DNA of 6,376 nt, taken from contig JAGCNK010000104.1 in assembly GCA_017645985.1 (NCBI GenBank), forward strand, positions 1 through 6,376, in the 5' to 3' direction. Of this stretch, positions 5,419 to 6,376 are shown piece after piece. A model generated the notes under the pieces. That model was not told the origin of the DNA, searched no databases, and saw nothing but the letters and a program-made list of their open reading frames with translations. The position numbers and the translations under genes were made by a program. The DNA comes from Bacteroidales bacterium. Lineage in GTDB: Bacteria; Bacteroidota; Bacteroidia; Bacteroidales; UBA3824. Numbering within the stretch: the stretch's first letter is position 1; each line of letters starts with the position of its first letter.

Positions 5419-5426
5419 TATATTTG
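5419..5426 (+). promoter_or_regulatory. Putative -7 promoter box for the TPR gene
   Basis: TATATTTG matches the Bacteroidota TAnnTTTG consensus exactly. It lies 29 nt before the ATG at 5456, which would leave a leader of roughly 20-25 nt. No TTTG occurs at the expected -33 distance; the palindrome at 5394-5407 sits there instead. The gap 5365-5455 shows no convincing terminator for the preceding transporter gene, so some read-through is possible. Confidence 0.6.
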
Positions 5427-5455
5427 CAATATTCAAACTTGATAAAAACCATACG

Positions 5456-6376
5456 ATGCGAATACTACTATTAACCATAATACTATTAACCGCCGTTGTT
5501 AACCATTGCAAAGGACAATTTGAAAATGTTTACACCTATTACCGTAGCGATGAGGAACAACGGATCACTGCGCAATTATATACCATCGACCCAAGAAACA
5601 AACAATTGTGGCTCAACACGTTGATGGAAGCCGAAAAGGCTCTTGAAAACGAAAAAGACATTGACAAAAAAACAGGTTCAATTTCGCGTCTTTACCAACT
5701 TTACGACATCATTGAGGACGAAAACGGCAGAAACCGTTGCCTCGAAAAAATGACTCAGCTTGCCCAAAATACCACCAACAACGATGTCTACGTTCGCTCT
5801 ATTATAATGCAGGCATACAGCAAGATACAGCACAACAGAATAGATCAAGCCATTACCCTTTATCAAAAAGCCATCAAAGAATTAGAACAACAAAATGCAT
5901 ATCGTCAACTTGCCAAGCTTCATTGTTTTGCTGCGTTTACCTACGATTACGCTCACAACGAAGTACTTACCATTCGTAATATACTCAATGCCATTAGCAT
6001 AGTAAAAAACGATTACACCGAAGACCCTCTACTCAATAGCGAAGTGTTTCTCAACGCTGCCATTACATTCTACAAAGAAGGAGATTACCCCAAGGCAGAA
6101 ACATATAGTTCGGAAGCACTGACAATTTTAACCGACGAAAAATATGCAGACAACAAATTGTATATCAATTATTTAAACACTGCATACATAGTATCAGCCG
6201 ACATAAAACGCACCACTGAAAAATACGACGATGCCATTACACTATACAATAAAGGTATCGAAGGGTTCAACAAAGCGATTAAAGATTCTTCGGCAATCAA
6301 TTCGTACAAATATCTCAGCGATGGATACAATGGTCTTGGAATCACCTATCAAAAGAAAGAAATGTACGACGAAGCC
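5456..6376 (+). CDS. Secreted or membrane-anchored tetratricopeptide-repeat protein (3' end cut by window edge)
   Basis: The frame is open from ATG 5456 to the last base, 307 codons, with no stop. Residues 1-20 are a hydrophobic export signal (MRILLLTIILL, then CKG before Q21); the HC at 17-18 is a poor lipobox, so signal peptidase I cleavage is preferred. The remainder is helical and TPR-like: repeats at about 112-143 (ending QAITLYQKAIKEL), 194-226 (AAITFYKEGDYPKAETYSSEAL), 235-270 (KYDDAITLYNKGIEGF) and 284 onward (YNGLGITYQKKEMYDEA), with degenerate helical sequence before them. Such proteins scaffold protein contacts in the periplasm. In Bacteroidota many long ones continue into a coiled coil, a membrane helix and a histidine-kinase or LuxR/HTH output domain; whether this one does lies outside the window. 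It follows the MATE gene by 91 nt and has its own -7 box. Composition is AT-rich like the barrel genes, unlike the transporter. Confidence 0.85.
   Translation, partial: MRILLLTIILLTAVVNHCKGQFENVYTYYRSDEEQRITAQLYTIDPRNKQLWLNTLMEAEKALENEKDIDKKTGSISRLYQLYDIIEDENGRNRCLEKMTQLAQNTTNNDVYVRSIIMQAYSKIQHNRIDQAITLYQKAIKELEQQNAYRQLAKLHCFAAFTYDYAHNEVLTIRNILNAISIVKNDYTEDPLLNSEVFLNAAITFYKEGDYPKAETYSSEALTILTDEKYADNKLYINYLNTAYIVSADIKRTTEKYDDAITLYNKGIEGFNKAIKDSSAINSYKYLSDGYNGLGITYQKKEMYDEA

Noticed and set aside
5504..5512. Lipobox-like cysteine (residue 18) in the TPR protein
   Set aside because: The preceding residues V-N-H do not fit a lipobox (small residues expected at -1 and -2), and a signal peptidase I site before Q21 fits better.

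Overview
The window looks like chromosomal DNA of a Bacteroidota member, most likely Bacteroidales. The evidence is: PorT-like (OMP_b-brl_2 type) outer-membrane barrels with AxA-Q signal-peptide cleavage sites, start codons without Shine-Dalgarno sequences, and promoter -7 boxes of the Bacteroidota form TAnnTTTG. No genus can be assigned from sequence alone.

Left part (1-3911, minus strand): six consecutive paralogous genes for small secreted 8-stranded beta-barrel proteins, separated by only 16-24 nt except for one 98-nt gap. Reading in the direction of transcription, the first (3270-3911) looks like an ordinary member of the family. The next five (2642-3253, 1935-2543, 1335-1916, 636-1310, and one cut by the window edge at 1-614) form a derived subgroup with a common C-terminal signature (NxCxMhNhGYY). 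The barrel framework is conserved, while the four predicted surface loops differ strongly in length and charge. A strong intrinsic terminator lies in the 98-nt gap after the second gene, so the last four genes depend either on read-through or on a promoter I could not see.

Middle (3912-5364): a 106-nt divergent intergenic region with promoter-like boxes on both strands, then a complete 448-aa MATE-family multidrug/cation antiporter gene on the plus strand. It is clearly richer in G+C than its neighbours.

Right part (5365-6376): a 91-nt AT-rich gap with a perfect 14-nt palindrome and a TATATTTG -7 box, then the first 307 codons of a secreted or membrane-anchored tetratricopeptide-repeat protein running off the right edge.

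The two edge genes are open to the window ends and were translated by hand. The most interesting element is the barrel array: a locally amplified, loop-diversified surface-protein family with an internal terminator. I see no direct evidence that the MATE and TPR genes work with the array; they are divergent neighbours with their own promoters. No RNA genes, insertion sequences, CRISPR arrays or attachment sites were seen, and no gene-free stretch exceeds 300 bases.
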